From positions 50,950 to 114,949 of the forward strand of contig JAQSWY010000024.1 of the NCBI GenBank assembly GCA_029266425.1: a stretch of 64,000 nucleotides of DNA. The letters run 5' to 3'. Position 1 is the first letter of the stretch. Every line of letters begins with the position of its first letter. The stretch comes from Xanthobacteraceae bacterium (GTDB lineage Bacteria > Pseudomonadota > Alphaproteobacteria > Rhizobiales > Xanthobacteraceae). Positions 1 through 8,621 of this stretch are shown here, one piece after another. Below the pieces are notes generated by a model, which saw only the letters and a list, made by a program, of their open reading frames with translations, was not told the DNA's origin and ran no database searches. Made by a program: the position numbers and the translations under genes.

Positions 1-440
1 GCCCGGGCGCTCTCGATATCGGCGTCGACGCGCGCCCTGGCGCCGGCCGCTTCTGTCGCTGACGATCTAGGATCCCGGGTGGCGAGCCCGAGATCATCCG
101 CCACGGCGATGAGGTCATCCTCCGTCAGGGTCGCGGACCGCGTCATCAGCTTCACATGCGCGTCCCAGAAGCTGTCGGCGTCGGCCGCACGCTCCGCCAG
201 TTCTGCTGCCCTGAGGGCCAGGTCGCTGCTGGCGATCGGGCGGTGACGGAACACATAGCGGACGCGTGCCCCGAAATGATCCCGGACACGACCGATCTCC
301 TCATTGGCCGCACGGCAATAGGGGCAGGCGTAGCTGCCATATTCGACGAGCGTGATTTCGGCCCCTGGCGGTCCGAGAACATGGTCAAAAGCATCGTCGA
401 CCGGTCGATCCAGTCGATTTGCGATTTCCGCCTGTATCAT
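1..440 (-). CDS. DsbA-family thioredoxin-fold protein (partial, runs off left edge)
   Basis: This gene is absent from the ORF track because its stop lies outside the window; I read it by reverse-complementing. It starts MIQAEIANRL and reaches a thioredoxin-fold segment LVEYGSYACPYCRAA with a CPYC redox motif. It then runs through a helical region (FRHRPIASSDLALRAAELAE) typical of DsbA-like proteins that resemble the C-terminal domain fused to some NhaA antiporters. No signal peptide is visible at the chosen ATG, so a cytoplasmic disulfide or peroxide-related role is possible. It is the last visible gene of a minus-strand operon, about 70 bases after the thioredoxin-reductase-like fusion, so the two probably share a thiol-redox job. 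The family call is firm; substrate and partner are unknown. Confidence 0.8.
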   Translation of the reverse strand, partial: MIQAEIANRLDRPVDDAFDHVLGPPGAEITLVEYGSYACPYCRAANEEIGRVRDHFGARVRYVFRHRPIASSDLALRAAELAERAADADSFWDAHVKLMTRSATLTEDDLIAVADDLGLATRDPRSSATEAAGARARVDADIESAR

Positions 441-508
441 CGGGCACTTCGACTTGGCTGTTGCACCGGTCCCGCTCCGCCGATCGATAGCCCGAGATAG
501 CGATGCGC

Positions 509-2200
509 TCAGCCCCGCGACGCCACGCTCGCAAGCCAATTGTGGACCGCATGGACGACCACCGAGCCTTCGCCAACGCTCGAAGCGACGCGCTTCACCG
601 AATCGGCCCGCACGTCGCCGACGGCGAAGATGCCGGGAATGCTCGTCGCATGCTGAGCGATGGCAACCCGACCGTCATGAACGTAGCCGGTTCTCACGAA
701 CCCCTTTGGGTCGAGCGCAACGCAGCCGCTCAGCCAGTCGGAGTTCGGCACGGCACCGATCATCTGGAACAGGTTCGACACGCCCCGCTCCGTCTCGCCA
801 CTCTCCCGCTGATGCCAACGCACCGCCTCCAGACAACTATTGCCGATCAGCGCAGTGATCTCGCATTGGGGATGAAGCGTGATGAGCGGCGATTCCTTGA
901 TCCGCTGCACGAGATAGTCCGACATCGTATCCGTGAGCCCATCGCCGCGCACGACGATATGGACATGACGGGCTTTGCCCGAGAGGAAGACGGCGGCCTG
1001 ACCGGCGGAGTTGCCGCCACCGACGACCACGACCTCGCTGTCCAGGCAAAGCCGCGCTTCCAGCGATGTTGCAGCATAGTGCACGCCCTGGCCCTCAAAC
1101 CTCTCGAGGTTCGGAACGTCGAGGCGCCGGTAGCGAGCGCCGGTCGCAACCACGACCGCTCGTGCCGCGACAGTATCCATGCCTTCAAGGCGGACCTTGT
1201 AGGGAAAGCCGCTGCAATCGAGACCCGTCGCCGCCCTCGCGACGACGATGCGTGCGCCGAACTTCTGGGCCTGCACCTGCGCCCGTCCCGCCAGCGCTTG
1301 GCCTGAAATCCCTGTCGGGAAGCCGAGATAGTTCTCGATGCGGGAACTGGTGCCGGCCTGTCCGCCCGGGCCGACCGCCTCGATGACGATGGTGTCCAAA
1401 CCTTCCGACGCCGCATAGACGGCCGCGGCGAGACCCGCGGGACCCGCGCCGACGATCGCGACATCATAGACATGATCGGGGGCGAGCTCTTCGGTGATGC
1501 CGAGCGCGTCGGCCAGATCACGGTTCGTCGGGTGCGCGAGCACCTGCTCGCCACTCAGGATGACAACAGGCAAGTCATCGGCGCCGAGGTGAAAGGACTC
1601 GAGTGCCTGCTGTGCGCCCGCATCGCGCCCGATGTCGAGCAATCGATGTGGATAGCCGTTGCGCGTGAGGAAGCTCTGGATTCGGAGCGCACTCGCCGAA
1701 TGCGCGCTTCCAACGATAATCGTCCCCCCCTCCGCGTGCTGTATCAATCCAACGCGTCGGAGAATGAAGGCACGCAGGATGATCTCGCCGATATCCGGCT
1801 CGGCGCTGACCATGCGCCGGAACGAGGATCTGCTTACCCGGATGGCCGCCGTCGGCCGTGCCGCGCGCGCGCAGACGAGCACGGCTCGTCCTGTGACATG
1901 GGTGAGCTCGCCTGTGAAACCGCCCGCCTCATGGGTGGTGATCAGGACATGGCCATCCCGGCCATCGCTCTCCAAAACGTCGACGGCACCGTCCAGAACA
2001 AGGAAGAAATCCACGTCGCGGTCGCCGAACTCATAGAGATAGTCGCCGCCGTCAAAACTGCTGCGCTCGCCATACTTCGCGATTCTTTCGACCATTGCGG
2101 GCGGCAATTTCGGGAAGGTCTGTCCCGGCCGATCGTAGGGATCCGTTGCCATCCCGCCGTCGCCCGTGAAGCCGCGCTGAATCGGTCGGGTCGCATTCAT
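509..2200 (-). CDS. Cyclic-nucleotide-binding domain / thioredoxin-reductase-like FAD fusion protein
   Basis: A protein of about 563 aa with three parts. The N-terminus carries a cNMP-binding fold (DGGDYLYEFGDRDVDFFLVLDG, then GELTHVTGR). The middle is a glutaredoxin/thioredoxin-like segment (IIVGSAHSASALRIQSFL). The C-terminal two thirds is a pyridine nucleotide-disulfide oxidoreductase with FAD motif GAGPAGLAAAVYAASEG, NADPH motif VVGGGNSAGQAA and the FAD-closing GIFAVGDVR. Where true thioredoxin reductases have CxxC, this one reads GVHYAATSLEARLC, so the redox-active cysteine pair is absent and classical thioredoxin reduction is unlikely. I chose the ATG of MNATRPIQ; MATDPYDRP further in is also possible, and the track start at 2314 overlaps the MFS gene. 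It sits between an MFS exporter and a DsbA-like gene on the same strand. Confidence 0.85.
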   Translation of the reverse strand: MNATRPIQRGFTGDGGMATDPYDRPGQTFPKLPPAMVERIAKYGERSSFDGGDYLYEFGDRDVDFFLVLDGAVDVLESDGRDGHVLITTHEAGGFTGELTHVTGRAVLVCARAARPTAAIRVSRSSFRRMVSAEPDIGEIILRAFILRRVGLIQHAEGGTIIVGSAHSASALRIQSFLTRNGYPHRLLDIGRDAGAQQALESFHLGADDLPVVILSGEQVLAHPTNRDLADALGITEELAPDHVYDVAIVGAGPAGLAAAVYAASEGLDTIVIEAVGPGGQAGTSSRIENYLGFPTGISGQALAGRAQVQAQKFGARIVVARAATGLDCSGFPYKVRLEGMDTVAARAVVVATGARYRRLDVPNLERFEGQGVHYAATSLEARLCLDSEVVVVGGGNSAGQAAVFLSGKARHVHIVVRGDGLTDTMSDYLVQRIKESPLITLHPQCEITALIGNSCLEAVRWHQRESGETERGVSNLFQMIGAVPNSDWLSGCVALDPKGFVRTGYVHDGRVAIAQHATSIPGIFAVGDVRADSVKRVASSVGEGSVVVHAVHNWLASVASRG

Positions 2201-2300
2201 CGTCGATATCGCTTCATTGTCAGAGGTCGAGACATTGACGCTACCATGCGAAGATCGATTGGAAATGCCAGCTTCGGGGTTTCCTGTGCCGTCATGGCGC

Positions 2301-3530
2301 TCATGCCGTTGCAAGTTGAGACGATCTCGGCAAGGTGAGCACGAAGATGAGGAGGCCGAGAAACGTCAGGGCAAAGCCTGCCCATGCGGCGGAGAGCAAT
2401 CCGTAGCCCGCGGCAATCGTCATCCCACCGGCCCAGGCACCGATCGCATTGGCAACATTGAGCGAGGCAAGATTCATCGCTCCCATGAGCGTGGGTGCCT
2501 CCGGAGCAGAGCGCGTGAGGCGCACCTGGATCGTAGGGATGGCGACCATCATCGTCATGCCGACACAAAACAGCATCGGCATAAGGATCCACACATTGCT
2601 TCCGCCGACGGCGAGGAGCGCCAGCACGACCAAGGCACCGCCGAAGCCGAAAACCAGTCCGCGCGCCGGATACGCGTCCGCTAGTTTCCCGCCGATCAGG
2701 TTGCCTGCCGTCATGCCGAGGCCGAACAGGGCGAGCGCGATCGGTGTCCACGTCTGGCCCAGCATCGCCACGTCGGTGACGAACGGGCCGACAAACGTGT
2801 AAACGGCAAAAATGCTTGCTACACCGAGCGCGGCAACGAGCATCGTGGCCCAGACGGCCGGTTTTCGCAGCGAGCCGAGTTCCTGCACTACCGGCCCGCC
2901 ATGCAGCGATTCCGTGCGAGGCACCCAGTTCCATAAGGCAAGGAAAGCCAGGACCGCGAGAGCGGCCACCGCAAGGTACGTGTTGCGCCAACCCAAATTC
3001 TGGCCAAGAAAGGTCGCCAGCGGCGAACCGAAGATGGTCGCGACGGTCAATCCAGTCATGACGAGCGCGAATGCCTTCCCGCCATGACCGGGACCGACGA
3101 TGTATGAGGCCACCACCGCGCCGGCGCCGAAATAGGCTCCCTGGGGCATGCCGCTGATGAAGCGGGCCAGTGCGAACATGCCGAGATCCGTCGCTATCGC
3201 CGACAGGACGTTGCCGACGATGAAGAGGCCCATCAGGCACAACAACAGCGTTCGGCGATTGAGCTGCGCCGCCACCAGAGTGACGAGAGGAGCGCCGACG
3301 ACGACGCCGATGGCGTAGGCGGTGATCGCGTTCGTGGCCGTCGGGATGTCGATGCCGAGGTTCGCCGAGAAAAGCTGGATGATGCCCATGCTCGCGAACT
3401 CGGACGTCCCGATGCAGAAGCTCCCGAGCGTCAGAGCGAATAGCGTCAAGCCCCGTCTGCTCTGTTCCAAAGCTTTCGTGCAATGCACCTTTACGGCAGC
3501 GCACTGAGCGCTATAGGCGTTTTCCAGCAT
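2301..3530 (-). CDS. MFS transporter, AraJ/DHA1-type
   Basis: A 409-aa protein with about twelve hydrophobic segments and DHA1 drug/sugar-efflux hallmarks: GTSEFASMGIIQLFS in helix 1, the NRRTLLLCLMGLF loop after helix 2, and RFISGMPQGAYFGAG in helix 4. It belongs to the AraJ-like group of inner-membrane exporters, whose substrates are usually unknown. It is first in a minus-strand operon with the CNBD/TrxR-like fusion and the DsbA-like gene, which suggests export linked to thiol or electrophile stress. The start at 3530 has an AAGGA immediately upstream; a slightly later GTG is possible because the first ~25 residues are not typical of the family. Confidence 0.88.
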   Translation of the reverse strand: MLENAYSAQCAAVKVHCTKALEQSRRGLTLFALTLGSFCIGTSEFASMGIIQLFSANLGIDIPTATNAITAYAIGVVVGAPLVTLVAAQLNRRTLLLCLMGLFIVGNVLSAIATDLGMFALARFISGMPQGAYFGAGAVVASYIVGPGHGGKAFALVMTGLTVATIFGSPLATFLGQNLGWRNTYLAVAALAVLAFLALWNWVPRTESLHGGPVVQELGSLRKPAVWATMLVAALGVASIFAVYTFVGPFVTDVAMLGQTWTPIALALFGLGMTAGNLIGGKLADAYPARGLVFGFGGALVVLALLAVGGSNVWILMPMLFCVGMTMMVAIPTIQVRLTRSAPEAPTLMGAMNLASLNVANAIGAWAGGMTIAAGYGLLSAAWAGFALTFLGLLIFVLTLPRSSQLATA

Positions 3531-3646
3531 TCCTTGCGCCTTCTTTTCATGCGGTTCGCCGGCGTAGAAGGTCGTGCTGTCGGGATCGGCACGCAGCGAG
3601 TCGCAGCGTGATTGACCTTAGCGCGCCGAGCGCCGCACACCCGTTA

Positions 3647-3719
3647 AGCTTGGTGAAAAGAGGTAAAGCGCCTCTCTCGTGATCGACCTCTCTGCTGGTC
3701 GAGAACAGCCCACCAAGCT
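3647..3719. promoter_or_regulatory. Divergent intergenic region with nested dyads (candidate operators)
   Basis: The 300-bp gap between the MFS operon (leftward) and the molybdo-oxidoreductase unit (rightward) contains a 9-bp inverted repeat AGCTTGGTG / CACCAAGCT at 3647-3655 and 3711-3719. Nested inside it is a perfect 6-bp dyad TCGACC-8-GGTCGA at 3683-3702. Such symmetry in a divergent promoter region fits a binding site for a dimeric regulator such as a LysR- or TetR-type protein. No candidate regulator gene is adjacent within the window. The assignment as operator is inference. Confidence 0.4.
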
Positions 3720-3833
3720 AACCCGCCCTTTTCAGCATTTGACCAAATTTAACTCGTGGCCATGCGCCCCGAATACTAACGTCCCGCTGCGATCCAGATC
3801 CCGTCAGGCAGCGTTCAGAGAGGCGACCTCCAG

Positions 3834-4313
3834 ATGGCTTATTCGCTCAATGTGAACGGCAGGAGCCATTCGGTCGACGTGGATGGCGATACGCCGCTGT
3901 TGTGGGTGCTGCGCGATGTCCTCGGCCTTACGGGCACCAAGTTCGGCTGCGGCGTCGCGCAATGTGGCGCATGCACGGTCCACCTCGAGGGATTGGCGGT
4001 ACGGTCCTGCGTGACCACTGTCGAAAGTGCCGGTTCCGCGCCGATCATGACGATCGAAGCCGTTGGAGCGACACCGGTCGGAAATCTCGTCCAGCGCGCT
4101 TGGCTGGATCAGGAAGTGGTGCAGTGCGGCTACTGCCAATCCGGGCAGATCATGTCCGCGACGGCGCTGCTGAACGAGCATCCGGCTCCGACCGACGATG
4201 ACATTGACGCGGTCATGTCCGGCAATATCTGCCGATGCGGCACTTATCCGCGTATCCGCGCGGCGATCAAGCAGGTCGCGGCCGGCACCCGGACCTTCGG
4301 TAATGGAGGCTGA
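3834..4313 (+). CDS. (2Fe-2S)-binding small subunit of molybdenum hydroxylase (IorA-like)
   Basis: A protein of 159 aa, the normal length for the iron-sulfur subunit of xanthine-oxidase-family enzymes of the isoquinoline 1-oxidoreductase / aldehyde dehydrogenase type. The plant-type cluster motif is [15 protein letters not shown] and the second cluster is [12 protein letters not shown] followed by [16 protein letters not shown]. It passes electrons from the molybdopterin subunit encoded 1 base downstream. There is no export signal in this subunit, so it would be carried out folded with the Tat-signal-bearing large subunit. Substrate cannot be deduced: aromatic aldehydes or N-heterocycles are family possibilities. 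Confidence 0.93.
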   Translation: MAYSLNVNGRSHSVDVDGDTPLLWVLRDVLGLTGTKFGCGVAQCGACTVHLEGLAVRSCVTTVESAGSAPIMTIEAVGATPVGNLVQRAWLDQEVVQCGYCQSGQIMSATALLNEHPAPTDDDIDAVMSGNICRCGTYPRIRAAIKQVAAGTRTFGNGG

Positions 4314-4314
4314 A

Positions 4315-6471
4315 ATGGGCATCCTCACCAAGGTCGAGGCCTCGCAGCTCTCCCGCCGCGGCTTCGTGATGTCGGCACTCTTTGCCGGCGGAAGCCTCAT
4401 CATCGCGCCACGGCTGATCGGCTCGGCACGGGCCGCCGGCGCGGCGGCACTCAACCCGTTCATCCGCATCCCTTCGAGCGGGAAGGTCGAACTGATTATC
4501 GCATCGGTGGAGATGGGCCAGGGTGTCTATATGGGCCTCGCGACGCTGCTCGCCGAAGAACTGGAGGTGAGGCTCGATCAGATCGTCGCCGTTCCGGCGC
4601 CTGCCGATCCCGTGCGCTACTCCCACCCGGCGCTCGGCGACCAGATCACTGGCGGCTCGGTGACCATTCGCGGCTTCTGGGAGCCGATGCGGCGTGCTGG
4701 CGCCACGGCGCGTACCATGCTGATCGCTGCCGCCGCCGATGAATGGGGCGTTGCGCCCGCAAGCTGCCGGGCCGAGGCGGGCGATGTCATTCATGAGCCT
4801 AGTGGACGTCGCCTTGCCTATGGCGCGCTGGCCGAGAAAGCGGCCGGCCTTCGCGTGCCGCAAGACGTCCCGTTGAAGCCGGCGAGTGCGTTCAAGCTCA
4901 TCGGCAAGTCGACCCGGCGTATCGACACGCCGGCGAAAGTGGATGGCACCGCCAAGTTCGGTCTCGACGCGCGTCCGCCGGGAGTGAAGTTCGCCGCCAT
5001 CAGCATCTGCCCGACCTTCGGCGGCACGCTCCAGGCCGTAGACGACAGGGAAGCGCTGAAGGTCAAGGGAGTGCGCCAGGTCGTCAGGCTGAGCGACGCG
5101 GTGGCGGTGGTTGCCGACCATACCGGGGCCGCCCGCAAGGGGCTGGCGGCGCTGAACATCTCCTGGGATCGCGGCGCCAATGGCACGCTCAACACCGCGG
5201 AACTGGAACGCCGCGCCGAGGCCGCCATGGCGGGCGACGCAGTCGTGGCGCAAAACGAGGGCGATGTCGCCGCGGCGGAGGCTGTGCAGGGCGCCGGGAT
5301 CGAGGCTGTCTACCGCCTGCCGATCCTCCCGCACACGACGATGGAGCCGATGAATTGCACGGTCCATGTACGCCGCGACGCCTGCGATGTCTGGGTCGGA
5401 ACGCAGGTTGCAGGCCGCGCCCGCCAGACCGCGGCCGAGATGACAGGACTGCCGCTCGAAAAGGTCACCATCCACAATCAGCTACTGGGCGGAGGCTTCG
5501 GCCGCCGGCTCGACCATGATGTCGTGACCATGGCGGTGCGCGTGGCGCAGCAGGTCGAGGGACCGGTTCAAGTCGTATGGAGCCGCGAGGAGGACGTCCG
5601 GCACGATTCCTACCGCTATCTCAATCTCAGCCAGATCCGCATTCGGCTGGGGCCGGACGGCATGCCGGTGTCGTGGCGGCACCGCGTGGTCGGTCCGGCA
5701 ATCATGGCCCGCTTCCTCCCGATCTTTTTCAAGGATGGTATCGACCTCGACATCATCGATGCTGCCGAGAGCCCCTATGCCATCGCCAACAAGCGGGTGG
5801 AGTTCGTGCGTCATGAGGCGCCGGCGGGCATGCTGACCGGCAACTGGCGCGGCGTCGGCCCGACGCGCAATGCGCCGGCCGTCGAGGGTGGGATCGACGA
5901 GGCGGCCCACTTCGCCGGAATCGATCCGGTGGAATATCGCCGCAGGCTCCTCTCTAGCAATCCACGCCTCAGGACCGTGCTCGACCTCGCCGCCCAGCGG
6001 GCCGGGTGGGACAGCGCTCTCGGGCCGGAGCGCGGCCGCGGCGTCGCGCTGTTGTCCGCCTTCGGTAGCTTCGCGGCGATGGTCGTGCAGGTCCATGTCG
6101 ACCCGGGAGGCGCATTGAAGGTGGAGCGCATCGTCTGCGCTGTCGATTGTGGGCAGCTGGTCAATCCTGACGTGCTGCGCCAGCAGGTCGAGAGCGGGAT
6201 TGTCTATGGCCTTAGCGCGGCTCTCTATGGGCGCCTCACCATCGAGAAGGGCGCGATCGTCGAAAGCAATTTCGACGACCAGCCGGTGTTGCGCATGAAC
6301 GAATGCCCGCCGATAGAGGTCCATGTCGTCGAGAGTGCGGAAGCGCCGGGCGGCATCGGCGAACTCGGAACGCCCGGCGTCGCACCGGCGCTGATGAACG
6401 CAATCTTCGCGGCGACCGGCAGGCGCCTGCGCACCCTGCCGATCCGTGATGCTCTGTTGCGCGGGAGCTGA
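4315..6471 (+). CDS. Molybdopterin-binding large subunit of xanthine-dehydrogenase-family oxidoreductase (IorB-like)
   Basis: About 718 aa from the ATG at 4315, which has GGAGG seven bases upstream; the track start at 4198 lies inside the previous gene. The N-terminus carries a twin-arginine-like signal (SRRGFVMSALFAGGSLI), as in isoquinoline 1-oxidoreductase beta and related periplasmic aldehyde oxidoreductases. Molybdopterin-binding stretches include VEMGQGVYMGLATLLAEE, HTTMEPMNCTVHV, LLGGGFGRRLDHDVV and the C-terminal GGIGELGTPGVAPALMNAI with the glutamate typical of the active site. It forms a tight three-gene unit with the 2Fe-2S subunit upstream and a c-type cytochrome 2 bases downstream, so electrons probably leave to the respiratory chain. 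Confidence 0.92.
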   Translation: MGILTKVEASQLSRRGFVMSALFAGGSLIIAPRLIGSARAAGAAALNPFIRIPSSGKVELIIASVEMGQGVYMGLATLLAEELEVRLDQIVAVPAPADPVRYSHPALGDQITGGSVTIRGFWEPMRRAGATARTMLIAAAADEWGVAPASCRAEAGDVIHEPSGRRLAYGALAEKAAGLRVPQDVPLKPASAFKLIGKSTRRIDTPAKVDGTAKFGLDARPPGVKFAAISICPTFGGTLQAVDDREALKVKGVRQVVRLSDAVAVVADHTGAARKGLAALNISWDRGANGTLNTAELERRAEAAMAGDAVVAQNEGDVAAAEAVQGAGIEAVYRLPILPHTTMEPMNCTVHVRRDACDVWVGTQVAGRARQTAAEMTGLPLEKVTIHNQLLGGGFGRRLDHDVVTMAVRVAQQVEGPVQVVWSREEDVRHDSYRYLNLSQIRIRLGPDGMPVSWRHRVVGPAIMARFLPIFFKDGIDLDIIDAAESPYAIANKRVEFVRHEAPAGMLTGNWRGVGPTRNAPAVEGGIDEAAHFAGIDPVEYRRRLLSSNPRLRTVLDLAAQRAGWDSALGPERGRGVALLSAFGSFAAMVVQVHVDPGGALKVERIVCAVDCGQLVNPDVLRQQVESGIVYGLSAALYGRLTIEKGAIVESNFDDQPVLRMNECPPIEVHVVESAEAPGGIGELGTPGVAPALMNAIFAATGRRLRTLPIRDALLRGS

Positions 6472-6473
6472 CG

Positions 6474-7139
6474 ATGATCATGCGACAACTGCGTGAGATC
6501 TGGCCCATGGCCCTCGCAGCAATGGCCGCGGGAACGGCCATCGCCGCCGTGATCGCCATCGAAGCCGGCGTGGCCGACAACCCGAGCGGGCGACCTGTTC
6601 GAGGCGCCACGTTGAAGGGAGTCGCGGAGTTCCAGGCGATCACCGATGCCGGGATGCGTTCGCGCGCTCTCTTCACCGAAGCGGCCAAGGTCATCACCGA
6701 TCCGCGCTGCATCAATTGCCACCCGGCATCGCGCAGCCCGACGCAGGGCGACGCCATGCATCCGCATATGCCGCCGATCCAGGCAGGCAAGAGCGGCACG
6801 GGCATTGCGGGTCTCAATTGTCATTCGTGCCACCGCTTCACCAACACTACCCTCCCGGGTAGCCGCGTTGGCTCGGTTCCGGGTGCCGAACACTGGCTGC
6901 TCGCCCCGGCAAGCATGGCCTGGCAGGGCCTCACCCTTGGCGAGATTTGCAAGCAGCTCAAGGACCCTGCCCGCAATGGCGGACGTTCCCTTGCCGATAT
7001 TCACCGGCACATGAGCACGGATCACCTGGTCAGTTGGGCGTGGCATCCAGGCGAAGGCCGCCGCCCGGCTCCGGGATCCCAGGAGGAGTTCGGTGCGCTG
7101 ATCGAGGCATGGATCACGACCGGCGCCGAATGTCCTTGA
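6474..7139 (+). CDS. Dihaem c-type cytochrome subunit of the IorAB-like oxidoreductase
   Basis: A protein of 221 aa with an N-terminal hydrophobic anchor or signal (MALAAMAAGTAIAAVIAIEAG) and two haem c attachment motifs, CINCH and CHSCH, about 35 residues apart. It begins 2 bases after the stop of the molybdopterin subunit behind GGGAG, so it is co-transcribed and probably accepts electrons from the 2Fe-2S subunit at the periplasmic face. Proteins of this shape are often annotated as an isoquinoline 1-oxidoreductase subunit. The C-terminal part (DHLVSWAWHPGEGRRPAPG) is conserved-looking but carries no further cofactor motif that I can recognise. Confidence 0.85.
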   Translation: MIMRQLREIWPMALAAMAAGTAIAAVIAIEAGVADNPSGRPVRGATLKGVAEFQAITDAGMRSRALFTEAAKVITDPRCINCHPASRSPTQGDAMHPHMPPIQAGKSGTGIAGLNCHSCHRFTNTTLPGSRVGSVPGAEHWLLAPASMAWQGLTLGEICKQLKDPARNGGRSLADIHRHMSTDHLVSWAWHPGEGRRPAPGSQEEFGALIEAWITTGAECP

Positions 7140-7880
7140 TGACACATGTTCGGGCGACGGTCGGCGGAAAACTCGCGGGCACCCAGGGGCCGCTAGTTCC
7201 AAGCCAATGTTGCCGTAAACGTCAGTTGCCGCTCGCGGGGCTTACCTTGGGCCGTCGCTTAGCGTCTTCGATCGAGGACAGGGCTACGAAGCCGACCCGT
7301 CTCCGAGATATGCCTTGACCGAGCGCACAATCGGGTTCGCTCTAGCTCTCCATTTCTGCGATGTCGCCAAAAAAAAGATTACGCCAATTTCGCGCCGACA
7401 AATGCGATGTTGGGGCACCGGTTCGGAGTCAGAGGTGGTGAACTTTGATGCACCCCCTCCCGGGAAAAAAGCATACTGTACTTGGAGGGTGGCTCCCTTA
7501 ACTTATTGATCGGCCGTACGTTTCCACAATCCGGAACGACCTCACTGACGGAAATTCAACCGGCGCAGGAAAAAAACTCGGCACGGCGGAGACGCGGGTC
7601 GGAAGGGGCAAGTTCCTCCAGACTTTTGTACCCCCCGAGCCGCCGCCACCTCCGGTCCAAAAGTGGTCGCCTGACCGGCTCCCAGTCGCGGTAGTCAGCA
7701 TCGACGCGAGACTTTTCCTATCAGCGGGGATCATCTCCCGGGTCGCCACCTTTCCCGATAGCCGCGTAATCTTCTTCCGTACTCGTTTCGTAACGAGCCA
7801 CATCTGATGCCTGAACATCTCGGCTCCAAGCTTTGGCGGCCGGCAAGACCAGACCGGCGCCGACGCCGTGTTGGAAGGTA
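7140..7880. other. Gene-poor stretch
   Basis: About 740 bases with no convincing gene. The longest minus-strand frame (7498-7884, TTG start overlapping the stop of the HTH gene) has a low-complexity glycine run and no recognisable motif. An A-rich tract lies near 7369. It may be decayed element sequence near the end of an integrated island. Confidence 0.4.
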
Positions 7881-8621
7881 TCAATCAACGCCCTGTGACA
7901 CCCCCCGACGCTTCCTCACCTCGTCTCGAAAGATGGGATGAACTGAGTACACCTCTTTTCCGAAGGACTTTCTTTCTTCTCTGCTCTTCGTGGAGCTCAC
8001 CATTTTGAGCGTTTTGGACCCTATTGGCCGATGAGCGGAGGGGCCGCGCTTGAGCCAGGTAAGCCACTCCGAGGACAAGATGCTCACGATGTTCGTCAGG
8101 CTGCGCCGGCCGCGCTGCGGTCGTGACTTGATGGAGATAAGCCCCCGCCGCCGCGCTTCATGCAGCGTGGTTTGCACCGTGGTGCGGCACACACCAGCTA
8201 GCGCGGCAAGTCGATCAAGCGCGAGGTCGCACTGGCCGTGGTGCTTCACCTCGCCCGACAAGATAGCGAGAACCGCCCGTTGCCCTTCGGTGAACAGCAT
8301 GGGCAGTGCAGGAGGCATGTTGCCGCCGCCGCCCAGCATCCTCCGCCGGTCCCGCGACGCCTTGCGATCGGGCCAGCGCGGACGCTGCCGCGGCTTGAAC
8401 ATGCTCAAGATCCGCGGACGCATTCCCTTGGCGGGGCCGAGAATGGGGCGCCGCAGCGCAATCGCCGCGTCCAGTGCCTCGGATTCGGCCTCCGAGATCT
8501 GACCCGCATCGAAGCTCTGCCAGAGGTCCTTGGTGAGGGCAGTGATCTCGTCGGCGGTCATAACCGACATCAGCCTAAAGCGGATCGCTTCGGCCGTGGG
8601 CGACATGGCAAAGGCGCTCAT
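7881..8621 (-). CDS. Helix-turn-helix domain protein, island-type hypothetical
   Basis: About 246 aa from the ATG at 8621, preceded by GGGAGGCG; the track start at 8654 is less likely. Residues around 140-180 (DLALDRLAALAGVCRTTVQTTLHEARRRGLISI) form a winged-helix/HTH reminiscent of phage or plasmid replication and regulatory proteins. The rest is basic and low in recognisable motifs. Its ATG overlaps the TGA of the short upstream frame (ATGA), suggesting translational coupling. It lies within about 300 bases of a tRNA-Arg fragment, so it probably belongs to the integrated element. Role as regulator or replication-associated protein is inference. Confidence 0.7.
   Translation of the reverse strand: MSAFAMSPTAEAIRFRLMSVMTADEITALTKDLWQSFDAGQISEAESEALDAAIALRRPILGPAKGMRPRILSMFKPRQRPRWPDRKASRDRRRMLGGGGNMPPALPMLFTEGQRAVLAILSGEVKHHGQCDLALDRLAALAGVCRTTVQTTLHEARRRGLISIKSRPQRGRRSLTNIVSILSSEWLTWLKRGPSAHRPIGSKTLKMVSSTKSREERKSFGKEVYSVHPIFRDEVRKRRGVSQGVD

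Noticed and set aside
2197-3504. 435-residue minus-strand ORF overlapping the MFS gene
   Set aside because: Out-of-frame shadow, His/Arg-rich, without membrane helices; the MFS frame fits a known family.
4267-5475. 402-residue minus-strand ORF opposite the molybdopterin subunit
   Set aside because: Shadow; the plus strand shows all molybdo-enzyme motifs.
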